NCBI GenBank assembly: GCA_964653145.1
Contig: CAZZCG010000002.1
Span: 62,001-126,000, forward strand
Length of the DNA stretch: 64,000 bases
Direction: 5' to 3'
Source of the DNA: Pseudocalidococcus sp964653145
Lineage (GTDB): Bacteria > Cyanobacteriota > Cyanobacteriia > Thermosynechococcales > Thermosynechococcaceae
Shown here: piece after piece, positions 27,424 to 36,074 of the stretch
Position numbering within the stretch: the stretch's first letter is position 1
Layout of the letters: every line of letters starts with the position of its first letter
Notes under the pieces: generated by a model
Database searches by the model: none
The model's input: the letters and a program-made list of their open reading frames with translations, nothing else
What the model was told of the DNA's origin: nothing
Program-made: the position numbers and the translations under genes

Positions 27424-28668
27424 ATGTTTGCTCTAGTTGACTGTAATAACTTCTACGTCTCCTGTGAACGGGTATTTGCGCCTCAACTCAGGGGAAAACC
27501 GGTGGTTGTCCTATCCAACAATGATGGCTGTGTGGTTGCCCGTTCTCCAGAGGTAAAAGCCCTGGGTGTCCCCATGGGGATTCCGGTATTCAAAATTAAA
27601 CCCCTAGTCCAGGCCCACAGGATTCAGGTTTTGTCGAGTAACTATGCCCTCTACGGCGATATGAGTCAGCGGGTCATGGAAGTCTTAGGAAACTATTGCC
27701 CAGACCTTGAAATTTACTCCATTGACGAGGCATTTATAAACTTCTCTGGGTTTGACTCCCATCCTTTGGAACACGCGCAACGACTCCAGGCCAGGATTGG
27801 ACAATGGCTGGGAATTCCTGTTTCCATTGGGGTTGCCTCCACGAAGGTGCTGGCGAAAGTTGCCAATAAATTAGCGAAAAAACAGGGAGGGATTTACCTT
27901 CTGACTCCAGAAATAACAGATCAGGTGTTGCAAGACTTGCCGGTGGAGGAACTCTGGGGTATTTCCAAACGCTGGGGTAAACGCTTACGGATGGCTCAAA
28001 TTGCTACGGCGGCTGAGTTACGTTCCGCTGACCTGGGTATGATTCGCCAACGCTTTAATGTGGTGCTTGAGCGCTTAGTGCGGGAGTTACGGGGTGAAGC
28101 CTGTTTAACCCTAGAGTCTATTGCCCAACCCCAGCAAAGTCTTGTGGTTTCCCGTTCCTTTGGGCAACCCATTGCAACCCTAGCGGAACTCCAACAAGCC
28201 GTTGCTACCTATATGAGCCGGGCTGCGGAAAAACTACGCCGGAGGGGATTAAGCACCACACACTTGACGGTCTTTGCCCAAACCAATCGTTTCCGAGATG
28301 ACTATGAATCCTCCAGCACCAGCGTGACGCTCCTCCAGGCCACGAATCACACCAATCAACTCCTTAGTCTGGGTTTGCGCTGTACGGAAGCCATTTACCA
28401 ACAGGGGCGGGTTTATAAAAAAGCCGGAGTGATGTTGCAGGGCCTAGAACCGGACGATGCCAGACAACAATCTTTGCTGGAGAACAGACCTGATCCCAAA
28501 ACCGATGCCTTGATGGCCACCATTGACCAGATTAATCGGCGCTATGGGCGACACACCATTCGCTACGGAGCCATGGGACTGCAACAACCCTGGGCCATGC
28601 GCTGTAACCGGCAAACCCCCCGCTACACCACGGAATGGGACGAATTACTCACGGTTAAAGCCATCTAA
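27424..28668 (+). CDS. umuC: Y-family DNA polymerase, UmuC-type
   Basis: 414 residues of an error-prone lesion-bypass polymerase. MFALVDCNNFYVSCERVF holds the first metal-binding Asp, and EIYSIDEAFIN the second acidic pair. GIPVSIGVASTKVLAKVANKLAK is the fingers/palm motif, and a little-finger domain of DNA polymerase V type ends the protein. UmuC normally works with processed UmuD, but no umuD lies next to it. I saw no clear LexA box in the 180 bases upstream. Confidence 0.95.
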   Translation: MFALVDCNNFYVSCERVFAPQLRGKPVVVLSNNDGCVVARSPEVKALGVPMGIPVFKIKPLVQAHRIQVLSSNYALYGDMSQRVMEVLGNYCPDLEIYSIDEAFINFSGFDSHPLEHAQRLQARIGQWLGIPVSIGVASTKVLAKVANKLAKKQGGIYLLTPEITDQVLQDLPVEELWGISKRWGKRLRMAQIATAAELRSADLGMIRQRFNVVLERLVRELRGEACLTLESIAQPQQSLVVSRSFGQPIATLAELQQAVATYMSRAAEKLRRRGLSTTHLTVFAQTNRFRDDYESSSTSVTLLQATNHTNQLLSLGLRCTEAIYQQGRVYKKAGVMLQGLEPDDARQQSLLENRPDPKTDALMATIDQINRRYGRHTIRYGAMGLQQPWAMRCNRQTPRYTTEWDELLTVKAI

Positions 28669-28690
28669 GCAGATGCCCAGGGCTAATGAA

Positions 28691-29314
28691 CTATTGAGAG
28701 AGCAGATCAGATATTGGCCGTAATTTGGCTGGGGCTTGGAGCAGTTCTAGGTGTTGCAACCAGGCCTGGCCGGGGGCCGAAAACTCCAGGGAAGCCTTGA
28801 TTAAGCCCGGTTCCTGCTCTTGATTACTGGCTGGTAAATGAAAGACGACTTCATAGAGATGCCATTGATCATCAGCACTAAACTCCTGAAAATGGCTCCA
28901 AGTCCATCCCCAGGCCTGGCTGTGACTCAGGGCAAGTTTTGGTGGGACACTATTTTCGATCGCTTTTCCCCAGGCCCGGCAAAGAATCAGTTGATCCCCT
29001 TGACGCATGGAGGGAACCTCTAACCAGAGATAGCGTTCGGGCAATTCCAACAGGGGGATGGTTTGTGGCCAATAGGTCGTAATTCGCCAGGCCCCAGCAT
29101 CAATTGGCCAATCCTGCCCCAGTTGTAAAGTATCAATCCCGGCCTGGTAAAAATAGAGCCGTTGCCAGGGGGCCGCTGGTTCAGGAATCTGGATCAGAGG
29201 TAAAAGGTTTTGCTCAATCACCTCATTAACCAGTTGTAACCCTTGATTCAAGCCTGCTTGTAATTCAGCCTCCAGGTCTTGACGCAGATCATCCCACCAT
29301 TGAAAAAAATCCAT
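28691..29314 (-). CDS. Hypothetical protein
   Basis: 207 residues with no family recognised. The N-terminus (MDFFQWWDDLRQDLEAELQAGLNQ) is helical and acidic. The middle and end are rich in Trp and beta-prone (WRITTYWPQTIPLLELPERYLWLEVPS). No signal peptide or membrane helix is seen. It is the last gene of a minus-strand run, 45 bases after bciB, and may be co-transcribed with it. The coding signal is good, including the heptamer CCAGGCC. Confidence 0.75.
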   Translation of the reverse strand: MDFFQWWDDLRQDLEAELQAGLNQGLQLVNEVIEQNLLPLIQIPEPAAPWQRLYFYQAGIDTLQLGQDWPIDAGAWRITTYWPQTIPLLELPERYLWLEVPSMRQGDQLILCRAWGKAIENSVPPKLALSHSQAWGWTWSHFQEFSADDQWHLYEVVFHLPASNQEQEPGLIKASLEFSAPGQAWLQHLELLQAPAKLRPISDLLSQ

Positions 29315-29359
29315 TTGGCTTTCTCCTAGTCCGGCGGTGTATTTGGAGTCATCAACGAC

Positions 29360-30568
29360 TTAAGACCGGGGTAATCGGTATTGGTTGACAATTTTCTGGG
29401 CAAAGGCGGGGACATGGGCGGCTAATTTTTCGGCGTAGTTGCGTTTGACAAAGAGGTAATTCCGGGTGAAGTGGGAATCAATGGAAAACCGGGCATACTC
29501 CAAGCCTTTGGGGCCAATTTTTTCAATTACCACTCCCATTAGCTTGGCGGCCCACATCGGTAATGTAACCCCTTGATCGTAGGCGGGAATACTTTGCTGG
29601 ACAGCGGCTTGACGGTTGCCTTGGGAGGTCATGGGTTGGGTTTCCAGTTGATCATGAACCAATTCCAGCATCTCGCGTCCGGTTTGATTGCGAACAGTAA
29701 TCCACTGCCAGCCAAAGGGCGCCCCCATATAGCCCACAACTAAGTCCGCCAGGCCATTGACATAGTCAAAACAACTCATACAGGAGGGGGCAAAGACATC
29801 TTTGAGTTCCTTAGTGTTTAAGCCAAAAAACGGCACCGTTTCCGTAGAGCCATCCTCATGTTTAAAATGCACCCGAAAATCCTGCATAAACTCGTAATAA
29901 ACAACAGTATCCGGGGAGCGACTGGTGGTATCCAAAAACTTCTGCAGACCTGCCCGCGTCACATTATCAACACAGGGGGTTCCGAGGACGTAGAGTTTTT
30001 CCAGGCCCAGCTTAGCTTCTACTGCCCGTAGGGCCTGAATCTGACACCCCACCCCAATCACCAGTAAGCGTTTTAAGCCCGATTGTTCAATTTGTTCCAG
30101 CACTGAAAGGTTAGGGGACAACGTGGGCTTATTGACTCGAGCCGCTAAAATTTCTTCCGGGGTGCGGGCAATAATGGGCTTGGGTTGAAAGCGATCCTCC
30201 GGCGTATTTTGAACACAGACCACCCCCTCGACCCAGCCCTGGTTGAGCATGGCAATCGCAATCGAACTGACAATCCCTGTCCATTGGGCCCCTGGAATCG
30301 GTTGAGTTTTGCGGGCCGTCAGCATTTCTTCATGAACACCAAAGTAGCATTCATCCCAGCTTTCTAGATCGCGGGAACGTCCATGGGTCTGGGTTTCAAG
30401 GTGGTCAAACTGTTGATTAATAAACGCACAGGCCTCTTTAACGTAATGGATGTAATAGGTGTCGCAAAGACCACATTCACTGCACAGCTCCTTCGCCGGC
30501 CGCCGACTGGTTTTCCCGAGTGCTTTAGCTTTTTTGTGGGGGAAATGAGCAGGGTTAACAGCAGTCAT
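29360..30568 (-). CDS. bciB: Ferredoxin-dependent divinyl (proto)chlorophyllide 8-vinyl reductase
   Basis: 402 residues of the F420 hydrogenase/dehydrogenase beta-subunit (FrhB) family. Near the N-terminus CSECGLCDTYY gives iron-sulfur ligands. VGCQIQALRA and GTPCVDNVTRAG in the middle, and SCMSCFDYVNGLADLVVGYMG later, add the cysteines typical of the group. The full-length match is to the cyanobacterial BciB/F-DVR type, which reduces the 8-vinyl group in chlorophyll synthesis with ferredoxin. The related 7-hydroxymethyl-chlorophyll reductase is the main alternative. A 2Fe-2S ferredoxin gene lies two genes upstream. Confidence 0.87.
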   Translation of the reverse strand: MTAVNPAHFPHKKAKALGKTSRRPAKELCSECGLCDTYYIHYVKEACAFINQQFDHLETQTHGRSRDLESWDECYFGVHEEMLTARKTQPIPGAQWTGIVSSIAIAMLNQGWVEGVVCVQNTPEDRFQPKPIIARTPEEILAARVNKPTLSPNLSVLEQIEQSGLKRLLVIGVGCQIQALRAVEAKLGLEKLYVLGTPCVDNVTRAGLQKFLDTTSRSPDTVVYYEFMQDFRVHFKHEDGSTETVPFFGLNTKELKDVFAPSCMSCFDYVNGLADLVVGYMGAPFGWQWITVRNQTGREMLELVHDQLETQPMTSQGNRQAAVQQSIPAYDQGVTLPMWAAKLMGVVIEKIGPKGLEYARFSIDSHFTRNYLFVKRNYAEKLAAHVPAFAQKIVNQYRLPRS

Positions 30569-30733
30569 AGAGCAGGTTCAAGAGTCACGATTGAGAAAAG
30601 ACGGATTCAGAGCCCAAATTACTTAGGGGGCTTCCCTTAGTCTAAACGGCGAAACCGGCCCCGTTTGCTCTCCGGTGGATCATAGTGATGTTCCAGGTGC
30701 CAATGGTGATCCCTGAAGTGTCGATGCGCCCGG

Positions 30734-31507
30734 TTAAACCTCCCCAGGCCGTTGGGGAATGACAATAAACCCCGTAGCGAGGTAAGGAGCGGTGTGGATG
30801 GGCGATGGCTCAAATTGTTCTCCACCTAAGACCCAACATTTTTCCAGGCCCCAGGCCCACCAATAGGCTCCCATGTAGGCGCAAATCAGGGCATCCAACT
30901 GATCTTCAAAGGCTTTGAGGGTTTTCAGGCTGCACTGGGTGGGCATCTCTGGCAATGCGAAAATTTCCAGGGGTGGATTGAGGGTCGGAAAAATTTCTTG
31001 GATCTGGTTGCGGAGTTGGTTTAACCCGGCCTGGCGTTCCCCGAGGCGACCTTTTTTGTATTTGATAATTCGTTCTAGGCGGCATAACTGCACCATGGTG
31101 GCATGGGGAAACACTTCAATTTGAAACCGGCCCGCTTGTCTGGGATGAATGATCGGAGCATGGTGCAAACCCCGTTGTTGGAGTTCGTTAGCAAAGCCCA
31201 CAGTCCGCTGAGCAAACCCTAAACTTTGATTCGCGGGATAGCACCCGGCCTGGAATTTTCCCAGGAGTTGGTGGGCTTGACGATCACAGGTACGCATCCC
31301 CGTCTTGTTGGGAATCAAAGTTGGAGCATCAACCGCCACCAGGCCTGGGGTGTGATTCGGCAACCATTGCTCAACCCAATTTAAAATCACCTCAACATCC
31401 AGCTCGATCCGTAGATCCCGCAATCCTAGGCCGTACCCCTGCCATTCCAGGCAACACAGTCCTGAGGCACCGGAAGTCCAGCCCAAGTCAACGCCAAGAA
31501 AATACAC
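30734..31507 (-). CDS. DUF429 domain protein
   Basis: 257 residues. The opening YFLGVDLGWTSG has the RNase H-like or actin-like first-strand pattern with an acidic residue. GLVAVDAPTLIPN and a RTCDRQAHQLLG stretch are typical of DUF429 proteins, whose role is unknown. It lies between a ferredoxin gene (20 bases upstream) and bciB. A run of codons in another frame past its stop (to 30637) looks coding-like, so a frameshift at the 3' end is possible. No function is assigned. Confidence 0.8.
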   Translation of the reverse strand: MYFLGVDLGWTSGASGLCCLEWQGYGLGLRDLRIELDVEVILNWVEQWLPNHTPGLVAVDAPTLIPNKTGMRTCDRQAHQLLGKFQAGCYPANQSLGFAQRTVGFANELQQRGLHHAPIIHPRQAGRFQIEVFPHATMVQLCRLERIIKYKKGRLGERQAGLNQLRNQIQEIFPTLNPPLEIFALPEMPTQCSLKTLKAFEDQLDALICAYMGAYWWAWGLEKCWVLGGEQFEPSPIHTAPYLATGFIVIPQRPGEV

Positions 31508-31527
31508 AAGTCAACGGATATTTCGGC

Positions 31528-31857
31528 TTAGGTTTGTTGAAACTGCCCAAATTGGAGATCGTAAACTTCATCTTCCTTTTCGCTGATGATCTTCAGATCT
31601 GATTTGGCTTTGGCCACACAGAGCAGCACATACCCCTTTTCCCGTAATTCTGGACTCAAGCCCATGGCATCCCCGTGATTCACTTCCCCAGAGGTCACCA
31701 ATGCTGCACAGGTGGTACAAACTCCAGCATTACAGGCACTGGGCAACGTATCCATTCCCGCCGCATAGGCCGCCCGGAGAATTTGTTTATCCTCATCCAC
31801 GGTCAGGGTATAGGTTTGCCCTTGGTGTTCAATTTCGACAGTGTAGCTTTGGCTCAT
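31528..31857 (-). CDS. Plant-type [2Fe-2S] ferredoxin
   Basis: 109 residues. The four cluster ligands lie in SACNAGVCTTCAALV (three Cys) and YVLLCVAKAKSD (the last Cys). The first spacing is C-x4-C-x2-C, as in plant-type ferredoxins. It is an electron carrier, somewhat longer than major PetF, with a C-terminal tail, so it is probably a minor paralogue. It lies upstream of DUF429 and bciB on the same strand with small gaps, which makes it a candidate donor for BciB. Confidence 0.92.
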   Translation of the reverse strand: MSQSYTVEIEHQGQTYTLTVDEDKQILRAAYAAGMDTLPSACNAGVCTTCAALVTSGEVNHGDAMGLSPELREKGYVLLCVAKAKSDLKIISEKEDEVYDLQFGQFQQT

Positions 31858-31942
31858 AATCAGGGGGAGAATTTACACGGCAACCCTCCCATTATCCCTG
31901 AATCCTCGGATTTTTCAGTTGGGTGCCTGGCCCTTAACTTCC

Positions 31943-34417
31943 CTAGTAAACCTCCCAGGCCCTGACTAGATTCCATTGCATAACTGAGGCGATGGCCTGG
32001 AGGGTTGGCAGTTCAGGCAGATAGGGATTCAGGAGAACCACTTGGTCGAGGGCTGTTTGGGCATTGCTCCCTTGCCACTGGTAAAGATAAACCACAGCTA
32101 AGTAGGCCCAGGCGTAGGGGTTTTCCGGATCAAGTTGGGTAATGTTGACAGCCGTAGTTGTCGCTGCCGGGGCCTGGCGTTGGAGGACTTGGGTCAGGAG
32201 CAGGGTGTAGAGCTGATCTAAATTTTCAGGTTCCGATGCCAAGCGAAATTGGGCGGCGGCCGCCAGTTGCTGATAGTAATCTTGGGTGGGGTCGGCCTGG
32301 TTCATCCGATTGAGATTGCTAAAGACGGGATCCAGTTGACCTTGACGAAGGGATGGAATGAGTTGACGAAATTGACTGACCAAATCTGGGGTAGCGGCGG
32401 GCACGGGAGGAGCATTGGGATCCAGGATGATCTCGGCCGCTGTCGTTAAGGGATAGGCTCTCTTGGTTGGTCGATGGAGATAGGTGGCCCTCAACCGATA
32501 GGGGCCAGGAGATAGAGGTTCAGCGGTGGCCATAACAAGGCGTTCTAGGACACAATAGTTGCCCTCTGGTTGACGCTGACTGGGAAACTGTCCCGCCTCT
32601 AAATTCCCCAGGCCAATGCCGTGATCATGAACCCAGGCCTGTTGAACGGAGTTTTCCCAGGAAAGGACTAAAACACCATTTTTTAACGCATCCCAAGGGC
32701 CACAAACTTCATAGGTAATGGGGATATTCTGCTTGAGATTCACCTTGACTGGGACTGCTACAGTTTTGAGACTAACTTTTGAGTCCTGGCTCTCCTCCCT
32801 GGCGACTTCAATTTGGGGTTGGCGTTGGTGGTAAAGTTTCAGTTTATTGCCATCCGGTAAGTCCCAGGCCTGGGCAATCTCTAATTTGGGACTGTTAAGA
32901 ACTAGGTTTTCTAAGGTTGCTTTACCGGGAGCAAAGTTATGATCCACCCCTTGATCGCCCGTCTTAACCACAAACCACTGAAAATCATCGAGGTCTTTCT
33001 CAACACCCAACTCCTGAAACCCAACTTCCCGTGCAAACACTTTGAAATTTTCCCGCTGACCGTAGTAGTTCAAATTCATCGGATTGACAGCAGCGGTGTT
33101 CGGCAAAACAGCTAAATTTCCCCGCAAATAGGGGGTTGAGTCATGGACGGTCTGGGCCACTTCCCCTAGGGGATACATGGGACCTGGGTTGGGAAGATAG
33201 CGGCCACCCCACTGACTCAAAATAGGCACCGGAAACCAGTTGATTACCGCCCAGGCCAGGGAGAAGAGAAACGCCAGCAGCGGCACTAACCACGCCCAGG
33301 CCTTGGTCCAAACTGTAAACCCTCGGGCTAACACCAGCAACAGCAAAGGAACAATCGCGACGATGTGCCGTGGGTCTTTATTTTGAGGAATCGAAAACAG
33401 AATATAGGTGCCAATGACCGCAAGCATTAACCAGGCCACGGACCGCCACGGTTGGAGACTGGGTTTAATATTGCCCTGCCAGAGCCTCAACCCTAACCAG
33501 AGGAGAAAACTACCGAGGGAAAACCATAAAACTGGACTGGGAACTAGGGCCGGTAATTGCCGTAGGTAATAACTCCAGTTTGACCAAACATCTCCGGGAA
33601 TCACCCCCTCAGGTTGCCAGTTGCGATTGGAGCGATCCGTAGAGGTGAGAATGGTTAACCAATTGGCCTGGAACCAAAAGCCAAAGGTCAGAACCGCCAC
33701 CAGGCCCAGAGTGACCAGTTGTCCCCACCGCTGCCATGATTTTTTCCAGAAGGTCTCCAGCAGAACCCAGGTCAAGGGAACCGCCAAAAATAAGATGCCC
33801 GTAGGTTTAGTTAAAATCGTCAACCCCAGGCCCAGTCCCGTCAGAATTGCCCACAGCCAAGCCCTAGGATTCTGATCCAGAGTCCAGCGCCAGGCCGATA
33901 GCCCCCAAAAGGTCAGGGTTACCCAAGCCACCAGGCCGTAGTCCAGTAAATAGTCCAGGCGCAACTCAATTAGAAACGGAACCACCAGCGTTAAGGCCGC
34001 GGCCCACAACCCCGTAAGCCGACCGGCCTCTGCAAACAACAACCGCCCCAGGCCGTAGGTACCAATCAGCAACAGCCCTGTAAAGAGCAGATTGACGGAA
34101 ATCGCCGCATCGTAACTAGTTCCGAGAAGATTGATGAATGGGATCGTCAGCAGATAGACCAAAGGCGAGCGATAGCTGGGGGACAATTGCCACAGGTCTA
34201 ACCACCAGGCCCCAGAGAAGAAATCAGGATGCCAGAATGCGCGCCAATGGGCTAAGGCTCGACTAAGATGATCCCCCTGATCCCAGGATGGAACTCGGTG
34301 ATCCCAATAGAGCCAAGTTTGATCAAATAGGGCCACCGCCAACCACAGCAGCACCAATAAAATTCCATCCCCCCACACAGGCCAGGCCACTTGAGCAAGC
34401 TTTCGATCCTTGGGCAT
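31943..34417 (-). CDS. Membrane glycosyltransferase (GT39/ArnT-like) with C-terminal TPR-like region
   Basis: 824 residues. The first about 400 hold roughly ten membrane helices with a luminal acidic pattern SWDQGDHLSRALAHW near residue 44 that suits GT39/PMT-type polyprenyl-linked sugar transferases. A periplasmic-like middle domain follows. The last 170 residues are helical repeats (YYQQLAAAAQFRLASEPENL, NPYAWAYLAVVYLYQW) resembling TPR. The acceptor is unknown, probably a protein or glycolipid. It is preceded by a four-helix membrane protein gene and followed by the ferredoxin gene. Confidence 0.78.
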   Translation of the reverse strand: MPKDRKLAQVAWPVWGDGILLVLLWLAVALFDQTWLYWDHRVPSWDQGDHLSRALAHWRAFWHPDFFSGAWWLDLWQLSPSYRSPLVYLLTIPFINLLGTSYDAAISVNLLFTGLLLIGTYGLGRLLFAEAGRLTGLWAAALTLVVPFLIELRLDYLLDYGLVAWVTLTFWGLSAWRWTLDQNPRAWLWAILTGLGLGLTILTKPTGILFLAVPLTWVLLETFWKKSWQRWGQLVTLGLVAVLTFGFWFQANWLTILTSTDRSNRNWQPEGVIPGDVWSNWSYYLRQLPALVPSPVLWFSLGSFLLWLGLRLWQGNIKPSLQPWRSVAWLMLAVIGTYILFSIPQNKDPRHIVAIVPLLLLVLARGFTVWTKAWAWLVPLLAFLFSLAWAVINWFPVPILSQWGGRYLPNPGPMYPLGEVAQTVHDSTPYLRGNLAVLPNTAAVNPMNLNYYGQRENFKVFAREVGFQELGVEKDLDDFQWFVVKTGDQGVDHNFAPGKATLENLVLNSPKLEIAQAWDLPDGNKLKLYHQRQPQIEVAREESQDSKVSLKTVAVPVKVNLKQNIPITYEVCGPWDALKNGVLVLSWENSVQQAWVHDHGIGLGNLEAGQFPSQRQPEGNYCVLERLVMATAEPLSPGPYRLRATYLHRPTKRAYPLTTAAEIILDPNAPPVPAATPDLVSQFRQLIPSLRQGQLDPVFSNLNRMNQADPTQDYYQQLAAAAQFRLASEPENLDQLYTLLLTQVLQRQAPAATTTAVNITQLDPENPYAWAYLAVVYLYQWQGSNAQTALDQVVLLNPYLPELPTLQAIASVMQWNLVRAWEVY

Positions 34418-34538
34418 AGAGTTATTGCTGCCAAAATCAAGACACTAAAGGGAACAACTGGTAACGGGACATTCAGGAATCCGGGTGTGATCCCGTGGAC
34501 GATGCCGGAAGCCCCAACCGTTGCTCTAAAACCAAGAC

Positions 34539-34976
34539 TTACTGAAGATGCAAATGTGCCTGAGAACGCAACATCCCCCGCATCCAAAGCCACGGCATGA
34601 GCCCAAAGAGCAGTAGCATCCCATAGTACACCGAGCCAGAAACCGGATCCCGCGCCACCAAGGCCTGGAGGATCGTCATCCCCCGCAAGCACACGCCAAC
34701 GGCGACATCGGCCCCCAGCATGAACATCAACGCCACAACCCCTAAGCCCAGATAAAACCTCTGAGAGGCAACAGCTTCTGAGTTTTTGCTGATTGCTTGA
34801 ACCCGGCCCCGCGCCACAACCACAATCACCGCCAACATCAAGGGCATTTCCCCAAGTTCAGCCCAACGTTCTCCCACCAGGGGCACAACCCAGAGAGTCC
34901 TGAGAATTCCCAGGCCAAAACCGGCGATGAAGACCCAAAGGAAATAGCGAAAACCTTGGCTTAAAACCGACACCAT
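34539..34976 (-). CDS. Small integral membrane protein, function unknown
   Basis: 145 residues with about four hydrophobic helices (FLWVFIAGFGLGILRTLWVV, LMLAVIVVVARG, YLGLGVVALMFMLGADVAVG, YGMLLLFGLMPWLWM). No family name is recalled, though similar proteins appear in other bacteria. It lies 121 bases upstream of the glycosyltransferase gene on the same strand and may be its partner. The competing ORF across the same region is a shadow frame. Confidence 0.7.
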   Translation of the reverse strand: MVSVLSQGFRYFLWVFIAGFGLGILRTLWVVPLVGERWAELGEMPLMLAVIVVVARGRVQAISKNSEAVASQRFYLGLGVVALMFMLGADVAVGVCLRGMTILQALVARDPVSGSVYYGMLLLFGLMPWLWMRGMLRSQAHLHLQ

Positions 34977-35147
34977 CGGAAAGATTTGAAAATGATTGGG
35001 AGCTGGATTTTTTGCTTAAGTGAATGGCAACTATCTTACTGACTCCATCTTGGCGTAACTGCAAGGGTATCGGCCTAACCATCCCCGACCTCTCCAACCA
35101 CCCCGACAACCCTGGCACAATAGAATTATCCGAACTATCCAGGCCCG

Positions 35148-35471
35148 ATGAACAATAGCAATTTGCTCCAACAACTTCTATTAATTGGTGTGGGGACAAC
35201 CTCGCTGATTACTGACAAAGTTCGTACCCTGACCGATGAATGGGTCAAAGAAGGCCGCCTCAACCCTGACCAGGCCAAAGCGATGTTGGACGATGTGGTC
35301 AATCATCTAAAATCCGATGCCTCTGGTTTGGATGGGGCCGTTCAGCGTCAATTTCAGCAATTTTTAGAAGAACTCGGTGTGCCCCAACAACGGGAAATGG
35401 ATGAACTGCGAGGGCGGATTGATCGCTTAGAACGGCGGTTGCGGGATTTGGAAAATCGGCTGTGGAGCTAA
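35148..35471 (+). CDS. Phasin-like / PHA granule-associated coiled-coil protein
   Basis: 107 residues, almost entirely helical: LLLIGVGTTSLITDKVRTLTDEWVKEG, then heptads through MDELRGRIDRLERRLRDLENRL. The pattern of a GxGxxS-like hydrophobic start, a DKV.. helix and a C-terminal coiled coil resembles small polyhydroxyalkanoate-granule or phasin-family proteins, including cyanobacterial ones of about this length. No PHA synthase gene is in the window, so the role is only suggested. Confidence 0.7.
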   Translation: MNNSNLLQQLLLIGVGTTSLITDKVRTLTDEWVKEGRLNPDQAKAMLDDVVNHLKSDASGLDGAVQRQFQQFLEELGVPQQREMDELRGRIDRLERRLRDLENRLWS

Positions 35472-35522
35472 TCAGGCTAAGATCATTAGGAACAAAATCT
35501 ATGTGAATCATCAAAACAATTT

Positions 35523-35530
35523 GAGGAGAT
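35523..35530 (+). promoter_or_regulatory. Ribosome binding site that fixes the FKBP start
   Basis: GAGGAGAT lies seven bases before the GTG at 35536. An upstream in-frame GTG at 35503 lacks such a site, so translation should begin at 35536. That also leaves a clean Arg-plus-hydrophobic signal segment at the N-terminus. Confidence 0.75.
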
Positions 35531-35535
35531 TTGCT

Positions 35536-36066
35536 GTGCGTAGCATTATTTTGAGTCTGGCTGTGGTCATAATTTGTACATTAGTGATCGTAGTCGCTCA
35601 ATTGACCTCATCAACGCCACCCGTTAACGCTGCCCCTGACTCAGCTCCAGTGATTCCAGTCAGTGAACTTGAAAAACCCTTAACTCCGGAAACCACCCCC
35701 ATGACAACCGCCTCCAATGACGATGGTTACATTACCACTGCCACCGGACTGAAGTACAAAGATTTAGTCGTCGGCACTGGGGTAGAACCGCGCCAAGGGC
35801 AAACAGTGGTGGTTGATTACACCGGCACTCTCACCAACGGCAAAAAATTTGATAGCTCCCGGGATCGGGGACAACCCTTTCAATTCAAAATTGGGGTGGG
35901 TCAAGTGATCAAAGGCTGGGATGAGGGGGTGAGTACCATGCGCGTTGGGGGTCGGCGGGAGTTAGTGATTCCAGCGGAGTTGGCCTATGGCTCCCGTGCT
36001 GTCGGTGGGGTGATCCCGGCAAATTCGACCTTGATCTTTGACGTGGAATTGTTGGGCGTTCGGTAG
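35536..36066 (+). CDS. FKBP-type peptidyl-prolyl cis-trans isomerase, exported
   Basis: About 176 residues. An N-terminal hydrophobic helix after one Arg (RSIILSLAVVIICTLVIVV) is a signal or membrane anchor. A Thr/Pro-rich linker leads to an FKBP domain with VVDYTGTLTNGKKFDSS, QVIKGWDEGVSTMRVGG and LAYGSRAVGGVIPANSTLIFDVEL. It would speed prolyl isomerisation of proteins in the periplasm or thylakoid lumen. The GTG at 35536 is used as start because of the strong binding site before it. cpdA follows eight bases later. Confidence 0.92.
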   Translation: MRSIILSLAVVIICTLVIVVAQLTSSTPPVNAAPDSAPVIPVSELEKPLTPETTPMTTASNDDGYITTATGLKYKDLVVGTGVEPRQGQTVVVDYTGTLTNGKKFDSSRDRGQPFQFKIGVGQVIKGWDEGVSTMRVGGRRELVIPAELAYGSRAVGGVIPANSTLIFDVELLGVR

Positions 36067-36074
36067 GGGGATGA

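Noticed and set aside
34252..34692. 146-residue minus-strand ORF rich in Gly, Trp and Cys
   Set aside because: It overlaps both the glycosyltransferase start and the small membrane protein in another frame; its composition is that of a shadow frame.
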